NCBI GenBank assembly: GCA_008973525.1
Contig: WACJ01000224.1
Coordinates: 248,001 to 312,000 of the forward strand
From: Stenopsyche tienmushanensis
Taxonomy: Eukaryota > Arthropoda > Insecta > Trichoptera > Stenopsychidae
Direction: 5' to 3'
DNA: 64,000 nt
This document shows positions 1 to 10,939 of this stretch, piece by piece (the stretch's first letter is position 1; the number at the start of each line of letters is the position of its first letter). The position numbers and the translations under genes are program-made. Below the pieces are notes generated by a model that was given only the letters and a program-made list of their open reading frames with translations, searched no databases and was not told where the DNA came from.

Positions 1-400
1 ACTTTCAGGATAGTACCTTTGTTGGTCTTTGCATCGGAACACGAGCAGTCGGCTCCTTGCGGACCATGCCTCGACTTCTGTCCTTCGCCGGACTCGATAT
101 CGGAGACGTTTTCGAATTTGAAAATCGAAAATTTCAATTTGAAATTGGAATGGGTCCTGTAGTGGTGGTGTCGCACACGCACCCCCATTGCCCCCATGGG
201 GGGTTGCCTATTAGGGGGTGGGATAGGGGGCGAGAGAGCCGCTAAACAAGTAGCGCCGTCCCTCTTCTGTCACAGTCTTGGCTCAGCACACTATGTATAT
301 CGCCAGAGTGACCCCTTTCGCACTGCAGTCGACGTGTTGCGAACAGGCACTTTCCTTCCAAGAAAGTGAAAGTGACTTCGAAATACGTACTATAAATTTA
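1..400. other. GC-richer block, no gene recognised
   Basis: The first 400 bases are visibly less AT-rich than the following sequence and contain a G-run near 195-230. A 62-codon frame at 57-245 starts with TTG and matches nothing I recognise. No splice sites or transposon ends convinced me. It may be a repeat fragment or conserved non-coding DNA cut by the window edge. Confidence 0.2.
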
Positions 401-1040
401 CAATAACCCAGGAAAAATAATAATTTTCCTACTATAAATTATTTACAATTCTTCTACAAAGCAAATTAAGTATTAGTGGTAGCTTAGTTATTTTTGTAAT
501 GTATAAATAAATGATTACATTATTATAAAATACTAAAATTATTATTAAAAATCCACAAAAATCAAATGTAGTTATACGTCATACGACCACAAGAAAATAT
601 GTTAATTAAATTACATTTTCAAAATTTTTCCGATTTTCATTATTTATATCGGTTTGGTTACGTTTTTCATTCCGGGAAAAATATTTTTTTTTCGGTTTTC
701 AGTATAGTTTCACAGAGTATTTCATTTTTGATCATTTTAAATATTTTTATTCTTATTAAAAACTTATTCCCCCAAAATAATTAAGAACATTTTATTCCTT
801 CTTTACAATAAAGATATAACATGAATAGTAAGGTCGAATTTACTCTATTCAATTATTGATGATTTGTCAGTTAGCGTATCATCATTTTGCAAATTTGTTT
901 CTACGTAGGGATCATAAATTCTCAATTTATTTATAGAATTTTTTTCAATAGACAATAACTACAATTTTTTAAATGATCATGCAAGCGATAAATATAATAT
1001 CAGTAATAATGTTTCTATTGCTAGAAACATTAACATGAAT
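401..1040. other. AT-rich stretch without recognised feature
   Basis: Very AT-rich sequence. A short tract near 625-705 contains the pyrimidine-rich 'tatcggtttggtta' type motif also seen in the hAT-like fragments at 2590-2650 and 28080-28140, so a degraded piece of that repeat is possible. Nothing else is visible. Confidence 0.25.
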
Positions 1041-1262
1041 ATAAGTACCGGTATGGTACTACTCGACATCGAAAAGGCATTCGATACTGTCTGGCACCGC
1101 GGTCTGATCCATAAAATGATATCGCTTAATTTTCCTATTTACCTTATTAAAATGATCCAATCTTAACTGTGCAAAATATTATTTTCAGTAATCTTAAACA
1201 GGGCCTCCCGGTCAAATGTAGCACTCTACGCCGAAGACACGGCATATTATTTCAGATATATA
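1041..1262 (+). pseudogene. Jockey-type LINE reverse transcriptase relic
   Basis: Conceptual translation on the plus strand gives LDIEKAFDTVWHRGL, matching the conserved LD(I/V)xKAFDxVWHxGL block of Jockey-clade non-LTR retrotransposon reverse transcriptases. After an in-frame stop near 1164 and a frame change, a second block reads ALYAEDTAYY, corresponding to the catalytic YADD box with the first Asp replaced by Glu. The spacing between blocks is shorter than in an intact RT, so part of the palm domain, including the PQG motif, is missing. The copy cannot encode an active enzyme. No endonuclease or 3' tail is recognisable nearby. I am confident of the family, less so of the boundaries. Confidence 0.75.
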
Positions 1263-2200
1263 CACAAAATACCGAAACATATTTTACTATAGTGGATAAT
1301 CATGAGTGCGCAAGTTTGATTGAATTGTTTATATTTAGTTTGCAAGATAGTTTTTTTAAGGAATGTCACAAAGGGGTTTTTAAATTCCTATTTCCCCCCT
1401 ATATACAAAATAATTTAACTTATAATACTCTCCAAAACAATTCGACATAAAATTGATGTTTAATAATTTCTTGCAAACATCATTTTCATTCTAAATTCCC
1501 AATAAGTATTATAATCATAGGATTGATCTAAGCATTTATTATATCTTCTAATCGTTCCCACAGAAGCATAACCAAAGACATAAAATATAACGATGCATTA
1601 ACATATATAGGCCCGTATGGGGGACAATAAGGAATCAAATACAGGATATTGCTTTGAAGTTTAGTAGTTCCAGCTTGGAGCATATAAGCCCCGGTATAAT
1701 CCGGCGCCATCTGTAGTCCGACATCCCAATACAAGTATAGTGCATGTGTGCGGTAAAGCTGTGTAAGAAATGCAAAAATGTGATTCTAGACCGCCTAAAT
1801 CGTTTTGTAAGCTAACAAGCGAGTACGGCATATGACGATCCACAATTTATGATAAAAAAAGAACCGCAAGAATTTTCAAGTGTCCACCATTGATTATGAA
1901 ACAAGCAAGAGGCAAATTTTCAAGAAAACTAAATATCCAGAGGCAAAAAAACAGGGATACACATATTTATGAGCCCGTATTGACCTTAAAAGCAAAGTTC
2001 TTTTACAAGGAGATGACGGTAACAAGTTTTTTATTTTTTACTAGCTGGTATCCGGCGCATTGCTACCACAGATATCGTTTGAAATTTGAAAGAGTTTTAT
2101 TGTTTAATTAGGAATAATAGAAAGAATGAAATTTATTTTTTCCCGATTATTAATACATTTATTGATATAAGGGAAAAGTATAAATGATATTTATTTTATG
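1263..2200. other. No gene recognised
   Basis: AT-rich sequence with several short open frames (for example 1528-1734 minus, 1890-2111 plus), none with recognisable protein motifs or splice context. I see nothing supportable here. Confidence 0.3.
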
Positions 2201-2311
2201 TTATTGGTTTTGTTAAAAATATTAACAAACATACAAACATTGATTTTTATATATAAAATCTACTGTAAGTTAATTGTATCATACTTATATTATTTGAGAA
2301 AGTGCAAACAA

Positions 2312-2505
2312 TAAGTTAGCAAAGTTTTATTGCAATCGAATGAACGGTATGGCAGCGCATAAAATACGAACAAACAGTTTTATTTTTTATTTTTGTATAT
2401 TAGACTATACCTATTACTTACGCAATCCTTAACAATAATTGGACGAAGTTTTATCGCAATATAATGAACAGTATGGCAGCACATTACATACGAACAAACA
2501 GATAT
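2312..2505. repeat. Two-copy tandem repeat, period about 125 bp
   Basis: A unit containing 'gttttattgcaatcgaatga', then 'ggtatggcagc' and 'acgaacaaacag' (about 2316-2378), recurs diverged at about 2442-2502 ('gttttatcgcaatataatga', 'agtatggcagc', 'acgaacaaacag'). The spacing between matching positions is about 125 bases. It lies just upstream of an 'aaccgatatttt...taacggttttatcggtttt' tract (2595-2650) that resembles hAT-type subterminal sequence, so the duplication may belong to a mobile element. Confidence 0.6.
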
Positions 2506-2660
2506 TAGTTTTTATATATTAGAAGATATGTGATGGTCACTTATTATATTAACACAAAAACCAATCAAAATACCTTAAGACGTTTATTGAATCGAATAAA
2601 CCGATATTTTCGAACCAGACCAAAATAACGGTTTTATCGGTTTTTAGCTGGATTTAAACA

Positions 2661-4175
2661 TGACATCTTCATAATATCACATGAACACAATTGAGCAAAA
2701 CGGATTGAATGAGTTGAGAAAAAGACAATGAGATTGAGAAGTTGAAGAAACATTTTTTTGAAGAATCGCAAACATGTATCATTCTATATAAGAAGATTCA
2801 TGATTAATTTGTGAATACCAGGTTACTTGGATGGACATATCGCTCCAATTGGCATTCAATTTTGAGACATCTTGATTATATGAATCTAAATAAAAATAAT
2901 ATAATGAAATGCTTTAAATCTTTTCATACCATGCAATTGCATCTGTATAACATTTCGATGAAGTAATGAAGCATTCACTGGTTCTATAGCAGTAGCATTA
3001 GTAACATTTAAAAAAATCGACTTTGTATGAAGTATTCCATATTGTTGAGGATGTTTTTGTTGATTATTATTTTTTATATCCAAACGTCCATGTCAGGCAT
3101 ATCATCATCTTCTTAAATCTGTAAAATTCCCAAGCAGGAAGCATTTTCAGTACGGTTTAGCAACAGTGTGTCGTTTTGCAGGAGGAAGCCATGAATGTAC
3201 GTAAATAGAGGGCGGGTGCTATATATGTGCGTTGCCTCGTATTCTCATGTAAGTAACACAGCCAGCTACCGACCAACCTACTATCTACCTACGCACACTG
3301 TTTTATGTTATTTGAACATGCCTGTACGTGAACGGGTTAAAACACCCCCCCCCCCCATTCTAACGAAAAAAAACCCCACCTCCCAAGGCAGTTTGAACAC
3401 ACGCACACACATACGCATATTATTAAAAATTATTAATGCATTAAATAATGGACGCTATCCTTGCAGGGATTTGGGCAGCGTCGGCCGCGATAATTCGGAC
3501 ATTTAGAAAATGTATGACGGATTCGGTGGTGGGTCCTTTTCCTGATTTTCGCAAGATGACAAATTGTGGTCGAGTTGAAGGGGTCGTTTTTTTCTTAACA
3601 CAGATCAATTTGTGCAAAGAAACTGCACAAGTCACAAGCGAGGGAGATCGAAAAAAGCATTCATTCGGGTTAGACACTTGGATTGAAATAAATAAATTGA
3701 ATGTGGCTCAATTTCATTTTATATGCATTTTTTTATCCTACCCAATAAATATCCATATAAGTTTATAATACAATGAGATAGAATTTGGGTTGCGAATTTG
3801 TCATTATTTATAAATTAAGTTTTAGGTAAAATAATCATTGATTGTTAACCTGTTCAACTTCACTAATATCAGTATTATTTTTTTAGAAGCAAGAAACCAG
3901 GCTGATTCTGTGTCTAGACAATTTATCGAAAGCGAAGGAAGACAATTGATCAATACTGCTGATCTTCAAAGTTTGTCAATGTGGTAAAATTTATTTCCAC
4001 AATCTGGACTAGAGTTCAACTTTTATAATAAGATTCCAAGAACTAGCCTACTAACAAACTTTGATTTAAATTAACCAAGACATTTTTTAACTTGCTTTGT
4101 CGTCAAAATATAACATTGTATCCGTAAACAATTTCAAAGTATTCACTGATGAAGCAGTATGCTTTTTGGTGTAAG
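2661..4175. other. No gene recognised; includes a 12-C run
   Basis: Mostly AT-rich. A C12 homopolymer occupies 3345-3356. At 3441-3768 both strands are open over about 240 bases, and the plus-strand frame is preceded by an acceptor-like 'ctatccttgcag' (ending 3466), but the predicted peptide matches no family I know. I leave it as unexplained sequence rather than an exon. Confidence 0.25.
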
Positions 4176-4181
4176 CAAATA

Positions 4182-4536
4182 CACTGGGGCCTCGTATAAC
4201 ACGGTTATATGGTTCCGTAAAAACGCCGTGTTATACAAGGTTTGAAGTTCCAAAAAAATATCGAAGATAGGTTATATATGTTTTTATTTTTTAAATAAAC
4301 ACATACATTTACGAAATTAATTGAAAATAAACTTAAATAACATATAATATACCATCCATTCATCATCACTATCACTTATTATTCTTTATGCTTCATTATT
4401 TTTTGAGATATGTTGTGGGTTTCCATCATCAGAGAACTCTGGAGTATTTCTATTATACGAATCAATAATACTTTAAAATTATGTATATTTTTTCCTTCAA
4501 ATCGTGTTATAAGAAGCGTATTATACGAGGTTTATT
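4182..4536. mobile_element. Short pogo/Tigger-like non-autonomous element
   Basis: The left end reads 'cactggggcctcgtataac' and near 4520-4531 the inverted 'gtattatacgagg' appears, giving an approximate terminal inverted repeat. A second hairpin lies just inside the left end: 'gtataacacgg' (about 4194-4204) pairs with 'ccgtgttatac' (about 4231-4241). The design (TA-flanked ends beginning CAxTG, no coding capacity) suits a MITE of the Tc1/mariner-pogo group. The right boundary is poorly preserved. Confidence 0.5.
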
Positions 4537-4685
4537 TTATTTTATAATTCCAAATTTCACAAAATGTAATTTATTTTATTCATTATTTTGATTTTTTTAA
4601 ATTTAGCCAACTTGGAAAACGGCAAATCATGGAAACGCTCTTTAATCATGGAAATTGACGATGAAGATAAATAGCATTATACCAT

Positions 4686-4856
4686 TAGAAAACTCGGTGG
4701 TAATGCTACCTTAAATATCGAACGAATGAGGAGGGGAATGTATGATGCAGATGAGATAGATGAAACCCCTTCCTGTGAATGGATATTGAAGAGGCCCATA
4801 GTTTTGCAGTGGACTGTTTATGGCTGCACTATGATGATGATGATGATATATTGATT
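4686..4856 (+). mobile_element. 5'-truncated retroposon 3' end with (ATG)n tail, copy 1
   Basis: Begins around 'aaactcggtggtaatgctac' and ends in 'ggctgcactatgatgatgatg'. The same roughly 150-base segment occurs at 19260-19420 and 56028-56178, each ending in a variable TGA/ATG microsatellite. A shared 3' end, variable 5' truncation and simple-repeat tail are the hallmark of non-LTR retrotransposition. The parent LINE or SINE family is not identified from the window. Confidence 0.65.
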
Positions 4857-5231
4857 GGAAAATAATTTATGAATGAATTATTTTTACCAAAGGTAGAGTT
4901 TTTGTTCAAACAAAATCGGAACGCTCTTCTAAAGTGTAGCCTATAATTAAACACAAAAATAAAAATATTATGATATGGAATTGCTTTGGGGGTGAAAAGA
5001 CTGAGAATTTAATGAAAATCAACGAAAATCTAAATAAAAAAGGTTACTTAAAAATATATCAATATCTTATGGTCTTTGAATATTATAGCGAAATATTGTA
5101 CTTTATTATAATTTCCAGCAATTTTATAATTGAAAAACGATCCGATATTTGAGATAAAAAATAAATCGATCCCCATAACTTCCAGATTTATCTCCAATCG
5201 ATCCTATTTTGGGATCAATGTAAATGAGTCT

Positions 5232-5640
5232 GACTGGACCCTCATATTACACCTCAGATACAATTTGTTGGCAAGTTTGCCAAATTATTACATACAAATT
5301 GGAGTTTTCTTTAAAGCTTGTCGTCCTCCCGGCAAATTCTGCATGGCGATTTCTAACTTGTTCATATCTTTTTTCTACATTTAGTGTCACCAGCTGTTAG
5401 ACTTTATAAACATTTTGGGGACATCGATGAGATGATTAGTTGATGACTCTGGTTCAAATTTTTATAAACTATGAATGATGTCAAAGCTGCAATATCCACC
5501 ATATTGTAGAAAAAAGCTGCAATCTTTTATGCACGATGCATAAATTAACTGTTTTCTAACTATTAGAGCAAAAGCTAGTGCCAATAAACCAGCAACTTTA
5601 GCTTTGTATAAACAGAGTTAGCTTCGTTTTTAAGTTATTA
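5232..5640 (+). repeat. Dispersed repeat, inverted partner of 44645-44999
   Basis: Blocks such as 'gctagtgccaataaaccagc', 'ctctggttcaaatttttata' and 'agcttgtcgtcctcccggc' recur in reverse complement and in the same order at 44645-44999. Length and colinearity indicate two copies of one mobile repeat. No protein motif is visible, so its class is unknown. Confidence 0.6.
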
Positions 5641-6300
5641 TTAAGTTCTAAAACTAGAGAAACAACCCTCTCAGCTTATCAGTACTTCTAGTTTGAAACT
5701 TAGCTTGCTTTACTAGATTGAAAACCAGTCTCATGTGCACCGGGCATTAGTCTGCATCTGGTCAATAACGTCAACATCTCCCAATGGGAACAGCTTTTTA
5801 TTTTTTCCGAACGTATGAAATAACTGCAGCATTGTCTGTAAATCCGAACATGGATGAATAATTTAGACGACGATGCTCTGGTAACATTTCTTTCAGGATA
5901 CGTGTTCACAAGTTGATTGCTTTCTGGGCGTCTTCTTCTTTTCCAGTATATAAAATACCTTTACAAAAATATCCGTCTCCTAAATCACAGACCCACTATC
6001 TGGTTTTTACAGACATATGGTCCAAAAACACTTTCTGCAACCCAAGTAAAGAAAAATATCTAGGTATATAAATTGAAATATCTTTTTTTCTCGAAACACA
6101 AGGATCCCGAACTCGTTTTAAACTCTAAATTCTGTAAATCTTTTCAATGGACCAAGGCATGAAGATTTGGTGTGATCTATACAAAATTACTATTGAAAAA
6201 TCTCATCGCAAAAGCAAAATGGTCTGACCAGATCCATTTTGACGATCAGTGGCATTCTGCATCTGCCTGCTGCATTTGAACATATCATTATAATGACAAG
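5641..6300. other. No gene recognised
   Basis: A minus-strand open frame at 5700-5909 has no recognisable motif. The stretch lies between the dispersed repeat and the jerky-like relic and may contain degraded transposase, but I cannot show it. Confidence 0.25.
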
Positions 6301-6307
6301 TTCTTTA

Positions 6308-6827
6308 CTAGTTTTGTACCCAGGTCGGACTCATCAGCATTATATTATATATAAACTCTTCGTCGAATCTTTCTTTTTCCACAAATAGCTTCAATGTGTC
6401 AATGAATTTGTGCGCTGAAGGTATGTCAGCAAAAAGCTTTACCCCATAAATTTCATGTTCCCTGATTCCATATCGTAATTTGAATTTTTCGAGCCAGCCC
6501 GAGCTTTTAAAATGAAATCTCCATTCAAATTTGTATTGAAAAATATTGCTTTTACATTCAATAATGGACCAGATATTGGCTATCCAATTGATTGTCTTTG
6601 ACCAAACAAAATGACACTCGTCAAATTTGTACTTTCTGATTTTTTCGTCAATTTTGGCTCTGAGCTTGCATCTTCTTATATTAAACAAATAGTAAACTTC
6701 GTAATGTGCAATTCATTACGTACGTGAGAAAAAGTGGATACAGTTCTCCACGTGCAAATCAATATTTTTTTTGTTTGTTTTTTACTTTATTATGTATTAT
6801 ACCATCCGGATAATCGAGGTTCTACTG
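6308..6827 (-). pseudogene. Jerky/Tigger (pogo) transposase N-terminal relic with 5' inverted repeat
   Basis: The minus-strand open frame 6308-6688 (126 codons) contains SGWLEKFKLRYGIREHEIYG followed by KLFADIPSAHKF and FIYN. This matches the CENP-B-type helix-turn-helix DNA-binding domain of jerky/Tigger transposases (SGWLxxFKxRHGIRxxxxxGEKLSAD) leading into the start of the DDE domain. The frame breaks where the first catalytic Asp region (YNADE) should follow, reading YNIMLMSPTW instead. On the minus strand, 'cagtagaacctcgattatcc' at 6808-6827 is a pogo-type terminal inverted repeat closely matching the ends of the element at 49938-51242. The catalytic domain and the other end are missing, so this is a truncated, inactive copy. 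Confidence 0.75.
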
Positions 6828-6829
6828 TA

Positions 6830-8920
6830 TAATATTTATGAAAGATGCTTAATAATAAGTTTAAATTTGATTTATATCGGGTGTAAAATTTAAATATTCT
6901 TATTTCAGCATAAAATATAAATACTCATTTGTAGATAGCCTTTATTGTCATTTCGTGACATATCTGTTATTGAACATGATAAATTATTTTTTTGAAAGAT
7001 ATGCCTCGACTTTGAAATTCATAATGAACTGAACAACCTCTGCTTCACTTCTAGATATCAGGAATTTATATTGAGTGTGGAGTCATCGAAATGCACCAAT
7101 CAACCAGATCGTATTCTGCATTTGTGTTTAAAATCGTAACACTGCTTCTGTTTGTGTTGGAGCAAGAGTTATTTTCGTTCGAAAAACGATTGCAGTATTA
7201 TCGAACGAGGAAAATGCGAATAGTTTCGATGCTTTTTTTGGTCATTAAAGTAATAATTCAATATCAATACAGAATAATTGCAAAAATAAAAAAAATCATG
7301 CTGTTTAAGTATACTAAGGTTATTCTAAAAGACATAAAAACTACTCGGCGAATTTATGAAATCCTTCTACAACAATAAAAAATAGTTTTAATTGCAAATA
7401 ATCTAAGTCAATATTGACAATTAAAAAGCTATAAAATAATGTAATTATAATCGACTGCAACACTACACCAGGCTTATATTTTCAACGCAATCTCATAATA
7501 ATTTACATCCAATACAATAAAACAACAACTTTTTTGATAAACAACAAAATAAAACAACGATTTCATTCATCAGCATAGTCTCTTTCAATAATGATATGAA
7601 CATGCATTTTAAAGCTTCTCTAACATTTCGATGCCTTTTTTGTAAAATGATTTTTCTTTGGCCTTATAATAGGCTTCAGATTCAGTTTTTTCAGATCTGC
7701 AAACCAGATCCGTAAAATACTGTGTAGTGAATAGCATCTGCAAAAATTTTGATTCGAGTATGTCCTAGAATGTTCAGATTTCCTAGGAGTATCAAGGAAA
7801 GTTACTGTTGGTACCAAGCCTCTATCTAAATCAATATCAATGCAATTATTACAATAATTTTACTCAATCTTAGATATTTGGTGTGTAGCTGATTACGCTA
7901 AACTAGATTCAATCTAAAATATTTGTGCTGCAAATCAGTAGTTTGGCGATGAAGTGTAATTGGTTACACTTGGGCTGGCGTTTTTTTTATATTCGTAATA
8001 ATTCTCATTTAACAACAGCTCAATGAAATCAGTTTTCCATTTATGAAACTGTATTCAAACTAATTGTAAGTAATGTGTTACATATATTTTCAAATTGAGC
8101 AACCATCAATGAATTAATTATAGATTGGGAAATATTGCCTTCAAAATTATTCTAAGGATACCTCACATATTCAATTCTGTCGCAGAGTTGAATAAATAAA
8201 TGGGACACCCAGTCTCAAATTTTGCATTTTTCTTTTTCGACCACGATATAGAAATTATTTGAGTAGTATTTTTACACTTATATATCAATAATGAAAATTT
8301 CTGGCGAATATTGATGACGTATAACATCGAAGATCTTCGATGGACATTAAAAACACCCCGAGCCGACATGCTAATATTTCTATTTTTGTATGAATTTAGC
8401 CTCCCACTTTCGACATATTGTTTTGATATAATATCACTATAGCCCGGCTTGCCAAAAAACCCTATCTCATTTTTTCCTTACCCCAATTGATTCGGCTCCA
8501 GACGCTGTTATGCATCATTCATGTAAAAGTTGTGGATTGATTTATACAACGTTGATTAGCCATCTCATATATGGAAAATCGTATGAATAATTCAGAAGCA
8601 TCATCATATTCATTCGGCAATAGATTGCAATAAATTCACAAAAAAGCATTTTAAAGTCGATTACACCTACAGCTTCTCATATTCACCATATACACGCTAA
8701 AATACTAGGTACTTGAAATCATGCATCGTGTAAGAATTAGATGTAAAATTAAATCAATCGCTGATGTAAGAATGATAGATTAAGCGCCTCAGAATTGAAT
8801 GCATATTATAAAAGTACCAAGTTTAATACATCTAAAACTTCTTGATGTGTATGAAACTACGATTTTTTTCTTATTTTGATTTATTCTCAGCGATTTTATA
8901 TAGATACTCAACTTTTCGAA
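6830..8920. other. Long AT-rich stretch, no gene recognised
   Basis: About 2.1 kb of AT-rich sequence. Short open frames at 7091-7378 plus, 7620-7817 minus and 8163-8369 minus carry no motif I recognise and have amino-acid compositions typical of translated AT-rich DNA. I see no repeat boundary or RNA gene. Confidence 0.3.
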
Positions 8921-8924
8921 TTTT

Positions 8925-9177
8925 CCCAGATGAAAAATTTACTTTAGTGGTTTTTGGAATGTTCATTATTGGGGATTTGTATGGAATATAGCATATCATT
9001 GGAAAGGGTATAATCTGGAAAACTTTTTGAAACAATATTAAGTTCAAAATAGTTATTAGTTTTTTTAAAAAGAATTTTTAAGTTGACACCCCTCATTAGT
9101 TTACACATTTAATGTGACTTTGGAAGCTTAGAACTAATTTTCTTTAAAAAAAATTAGTTGTAAAGGGGTTGTAACGT
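8925..9177 (+). repeat. Dispersed repeat, left half of a split copy
   Basis: Segments such as 'tgtgactttggaagcttaga', 'aactaattttctttaaa' and 'ttaagttcaaaatagtt' match the reverse complement of 41350-41530. In that other copy the sequence continues directly into the part which here appears only at about 10940-11075. This copy therefore seems interrupted by the intervening 1.75 kb. Confidence 0.6.
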
Positions 9178-9530
9178 TTGAGGCGGGGGCGTTCTCGGGG
9201 GCAGAGTCCCCGGGCGGCCCACGGGTCCGTTCTTCTATCGGGCTGTGATGCTGCTGGATGAATGGATGGGAATACGAAGGGCGTCGAATGGAAAGACTCT
9301 TTTCGCAAGATAACTATTTATTCCGCACTACAGATAGAGAGAGAGAGAGGTCTGGCTGCAGGAAGGACGACCTCCCGCAGCCAAGGCCAACCAACGACTC
9401 TCACCCGACTTCCGCTTCCTGCGCGTCACTCGCGTCACGCGCAAAAAGCGATAGGTCGGTAAGCAGATGCAATGTCTCCGCAGGGCCACAAGAGATGGCG
9501 CTGTTAAAATAGCACATTGCACCTGAAGAG
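9172..9530. other. GC-rich block, candidate solo LTR or promoter-like sequence
   Basis: This 350-base block starts 'tgtaacgtttgaggcggggg', has a (GA)n tract near 9336-9348 and ends near 'atagcacattgca'. The TG...CA limits, the T-rich 'gataactatttattccgc' in the middle and the abrupt composition change would suit a solo LTR of an LTR retrotransposon. However, I found no flanking 4-6 bp duplication, no primer-binding site and no second LTR. Confidence 0.25.
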
Positions 9531-9532
9531 AA

Positions 9533-9874
9533 ATGGAAGATGTCGCTACTATGCAAAAGGACATGTCTCTAAAGAAGTCGTCCATAATTTTGGTGAAGAA
9601 ATTCGAATTATTTCAATGCTTTACAGCTAATTCGCGTAATGCACTCGAAGCAATCACTCCATCCAGATTGCACCCCAGCGGCTCTGAGACCGCTGGGGCC
9701 ACAGGCGTGCCCCTATACCTGCTTTTGTTTGCAGGCCAGAGATTCCTATTGGAGACCTTTCTTATCTTTGTTCTAGTAAGTAGGAAATGTAATAAAAAAT
9801 ATGCTAATACAGTTTTAAAAAAGGCGAATAAGCAAGTGGAAAGTAAGGGCAAAAAAAGAAAGAACTCTGTATGA
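9533..9874 (+). CDS. Unrecognised 113-codon open frame (doubtful)
   Basis: A plus-strand ATG frame of 113 codons with a hydrophobic segment around residues 79-98 and a lysine-rich C-terminus. It resembles no family I know and has no splice or regulatory context. Residues near 45-55 are encoded by a GC-rich inverted repeat (9673-9698). It lies inside the probable insertion 9178-10938. It may be a chance frame in mobile DNA. Confidence 0.15.
   Translation: MEDVATMQKDMSLKKSSIILVKKFELFQCFTANSRNALEAITPSRLHPSGSETAGATGVPLYLLLFAGQRFLLETFLIFVLVSRKCNKKYANTVLKKANKQVESKGKKRKNSV
9673..9698. repeat. Perfect 9-bp GC-rich hairpin
   Basis: Arms CCCCAGCGG (9673-9681) and CCGCTGGGG (9690-9698) flank an 8-base loop CTCTGAGA. 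The stem is unusually GC-rich for this window. Confidence 0.8.
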
Positions 9875-10377
9875 AGTGCTTCGAAAACCGAACAGCTTAC
9901 TAATAAAATTTATTAAAAAAATGTAACTAATTATTATGGTTTAGCTATTCGCCATCATGTTCAGCATGTTCATCAGCATGTTCAGTAAATCTTATGAGCC
10001 ATTTATGAAGAATTAGCGTCTGATAATTTATTGGAAAGATGATTTGGCTCGTTTCAACGAGTGCGTATGGTCCCTGGTACCGAAATATATTTTTATGGCA
10101 AAAAATACTAGAAATCACAACATATACTGCAGCCTGCATTTTTACGAAGCATTTACACTTATTTTAAAAACAATGGATAAAAAGATGCATTGCGATTCGT
10201 AGAGACGCGCAACGAAGAACGTATACGTCTTGCCAACTGCCAAGACTCCGAATCTTCTAAATAACCTAGAACAGTTCACAGATACACCAAATCAGTCAAA
10301 AAGAAGAGGCTTAGGTAACTGAAGAATTTTTTTATGAAGCTGGTATCGCTGATTAGTAGTATATGATGACCCCTTAA

Positions 10378-10913
10378 CCCTTTGAGTAGTATGGACATAC
10401 ATGTATGTCCGAACTCTTATGTCCCAGATAGAGCAATCTTGCACATTGAAGTTCGGAAACAGACAGAGAAAGAGAGAACTTAGCGCAGTTCGGGAGACTG
10501 AGACGGAGAGCTTCTTCGCATGATTGTATAGATCGTTAAGCCCAAATTTATCGACTTATAATGATTTCGATTTCAAGTGTGTTATTTGTTTACGCAAAGA
10601 AACGACCAGATATTGTGAGCTATCGACAATGTTTGTTTTTTTAATTGCTTGCCGTTCTTCGCTGCGTGTTGAATGAGTCTTTGTCCAATTATCATTTCCT
10701 TCTAATGGAGGAGCAAATGAATCGATTTTTTGTGCATTGTTTATGTAAAGAAATGACGTGGTCTTGTATGCTATCAAATATTTATTTACAATTGACCCTG
10801 CCTCGAATTAAAGATTGTCTTACGCTGATAGGAGTTGATAGAAAGTAATCGGTGTAAAGCGATTATGACATCAACGACTTCATCGACTTTAAATTTGCTC
10901 ACTCCTCAAAAGG
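10378..10913. mobile_element. TTAA-flanked piggyBac-like MITE
   Basis: The element is bounded by TTAA on both sides (10374-10377 and 10914-10917), the target-site duplication of piggyBac-type transposons. The left end reads 'ccctttgagtagt' and the right end, reverse complemented, 'ccttttgaggagt', so the terminal inverted repeats match at 11 of 13 positions. The interior (536 bp) has no transposase. A purine-rich segment near 10460-10515 ('acagacagagaaagagag') resembles the repeats at 20010, 39690 and 41995. The end found at 42775 reads the same way and precedes a piggyBac transposase remnant, supporting the assignment. Confidence 0.7.
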
Positions 10914-10939
10914 TTAAATCAAAAATATATTGCCTAACA

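Larger units (their letters stand above)
9178..10938. mobile_element. Probable insertion splitting an older dispersed repeat
   Basis: Flanking sequences 8925-9177 and 10940-11075 are contiguous in the inverted copy at 41250-41530, so the sequence between them is best explained as inserted. Its first 350 bases are strikingly GC-rich compared with the surroundings. It also carries the TTAA-flanked element at 10378-10913. I did not find a clean target duplication, and two independent fragments of the same repeat family remain an alternative. Confidence 0.4.

Noticed and set aside
3441..3768. Overlapping open frames on both strands with an acceptor-like site at 3466
   Set aside because: No recognised domain, no matching upstream exon and no donor. 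Both-strand openness is common in a locally GC-richer patch.
7091..7378. 95-codon plus-strand open frame
   Set aside because: Hydrophobic and lysine-rich composition typical of translated AT-rich DNA, with no domain or splice context.
9336..9348. (GA)n tract considered as a GAGA-factor regulatory site
   Set aside because: Short simple repeat. No linked promoter could be established.
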